Below the pieces are notes generated by a model. That model was not told the DNA's origin, searched no databases, and saw only the letters and a list, made by a program, of their open reading frames with translations. Positions 63,492-64,000 of a DNA stretch of 64,000 nt are shown in pieces. This stretch comes from Roseovarius sp. ZX-A-9. GTDB lineage: Bacteria; Pseudomonadota; Alphaproteobacteria; Rhodobacterales; Rhodobacteraceae. The translations under genes and the position numbers were made by a program. Position 1 is the first letter of the stretch; every line of letters starts with the position of its first letter. The DNA lies in assembly GCF_028369135.1 (NCBI RefSeq), contig NZ_JAPWHW010000015.1, forward strand, positions 1 to 64,000, given 5' to 3'.

Positions 63492-64000
63492 TCAGCGTCC
63501 GCGCAGCCGCTGATGGATTTTGCGCCAGCCGCCGGGGCTGACGAAAAACGACAGGACAAAGCCGGCGCCAAACCCGGCCACATCGGCCAGCCACCGCATG
63601 TTCGCACCGAAGAGCAGGCTGAAGAGCAACTGCGCGCCCATCAGTAGCCCGATGAGCGCAAAGGCCCGCGTCTGCCTTGCCCCCAGTTCTCCGAGCTTGA
63701 GCCAGAGCAGATAGGTGAAGGCGCCAATCAGGCCGTAAACCCCCGGAAACGCGCCGTAAACCCAAGGCGGGTCGACCACAAACGCGGCGTAGAACGCAGC
63801 GCCCAGAATGGAAGAACTGACAAAGACCGCAAGAACCGCCCAACCGCTGAATATCTCGCCGACGAACTTGCCCATCGCCAGCAACATTACCCCGGCAAAC
63901 AACGCATGAGTGAAATCACCGTGCACGAACGGATAGGTCACGAACCGCACCAGATGCTCGGGCGGATAGCGGCCATTGGTCCACATCCACTGCATCACTT
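63492..64000 (-). CDS. Rhomboid-like membrane protein, catalytic residues missing (partial)
   Basis: The C-terminal ~168 residues of a rhomboid-family membrane protein; the start lies beyond the window's right edge (typical length ~220). Seen: HGDFTHALFAGVMLLAMG with the oxyanion-region His, then GAFPGVYGLIGAFTYLLW at the place of the active-site GxSG, and WLADVAGFGAGF where active enzymes have AHxxGFxxG. Both catalytic Ser and His are absent, so it is likely a pseudoprotease. About five membrane segments are present. I believe Roseobacter homologues share this loss, so it is an old feature, not damage. Confidence 0.82.
   Translation of the reverse strand, partial: VMQWMWTNGRYPPEHLVRFVTYPFVHGDFTHALFAGVMLLAMGKFVGEIFSGWAVLAVFVSSSILGAAFYAAFVVDPPWVYGAFPGVYGLIGAFTYLLWLKLGELGARQTRAFALIGLLMGAQLLFSLLFGANMRWLADVAGFGAGFVLSFFVSPGGWRKIHQRLRGR

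Overview
The window reads as a chromosomal segment of a marine-type alphaproteobacterium, most likely a Rhodobacteraceae (Roseobacter group) member. I infer this from the high G+C, the dense short-spaced operons with many ATGA overlaps, and a family-typical gene content: BetI/BetA, a SelD fused to an NADH-dehydrogenase-like domain, DUF2125, a TIGR02302 protein next to lysA, an RpoHII-type sigma factor, and bacterial PH-like proteins between pyrB and a pyrC homologue. No rRNA, tRNA, CRISPR array or insertion sequence was seen.

Layout. 0.3-9.3 kb: an exported protein of unknown function, class I fructose-bisphosphate aldolase, an AidB-like acyl-CoA dehydrogenase, FtsB, the divergent choline dehydrogenase/BetI pair with a candidate operator, a Cds1-like PLP enzyme and a membrane protein. 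9.5-12.8 kb: selenium use for tRNA (SelD fusion and convergent MnmH). 13-18.7 kb: a homogentisate operon (HmgA, fumarylacetoacetase-like hydrolase, odd MBL protein, DinB protein, FAD monooxygenase, DUF2783). 18.7-24.4 kb: short crotonase and SDR, DUF2125, GFA, PmbA, inositol-phosphatase family. 24.5-29 kb: a pyrimidine operon on the minus strand (pyrB, three small membrane or PH-like proteins, a probably non-catalytic PyrC homologue, plsY). 29.2-38.4 kb: uracil-DNA glycosylase family, phosphoesterase, LysE, MoaB, RND efflux pair, DsbD-N-like protein, YqgE. 38.4-48.9 kb: a long minus-strand block (TIGR02302, LysA, M3 peptidase, membrane-anchored MoeB, Dut, CoaBC, ChaN-like, RpoH). 49-57 kb: CobP, phosphatase, GST, a broken comM, esterase, GshB, YraN, RsmI, LpoA-like protein. 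57-64 kb: GlnD, a palindromic intergenic element, a single AT-rich foreign-looking gene with a HEPN-type motif, an orphan Phd/YefM antitoxin, MurJ and a catalytically degenerate rhomboid cut by the window edge.

Most of the window is core metabolism and envelope biology. The accessory signal is concentrated at 59.8-61.9 kb, where a REP-like palindromic element, an AT-rich gene with an RNxxxH motif, an antitoxin without a toxin and a long inverted repeat lie side by side. Other points worth a second look are several families that have lost canonical catalytic or metal-binding residues (PyrC, the MBL protein, the crotonase, the uracil-DNA glycosylase, the rhomboid), the comM deletion that can be traced to a 10-bp repeat, and the DinB/MBL genes embedded in a homogentisate operon that has no recognisable maleylacetoacetate isomerase.
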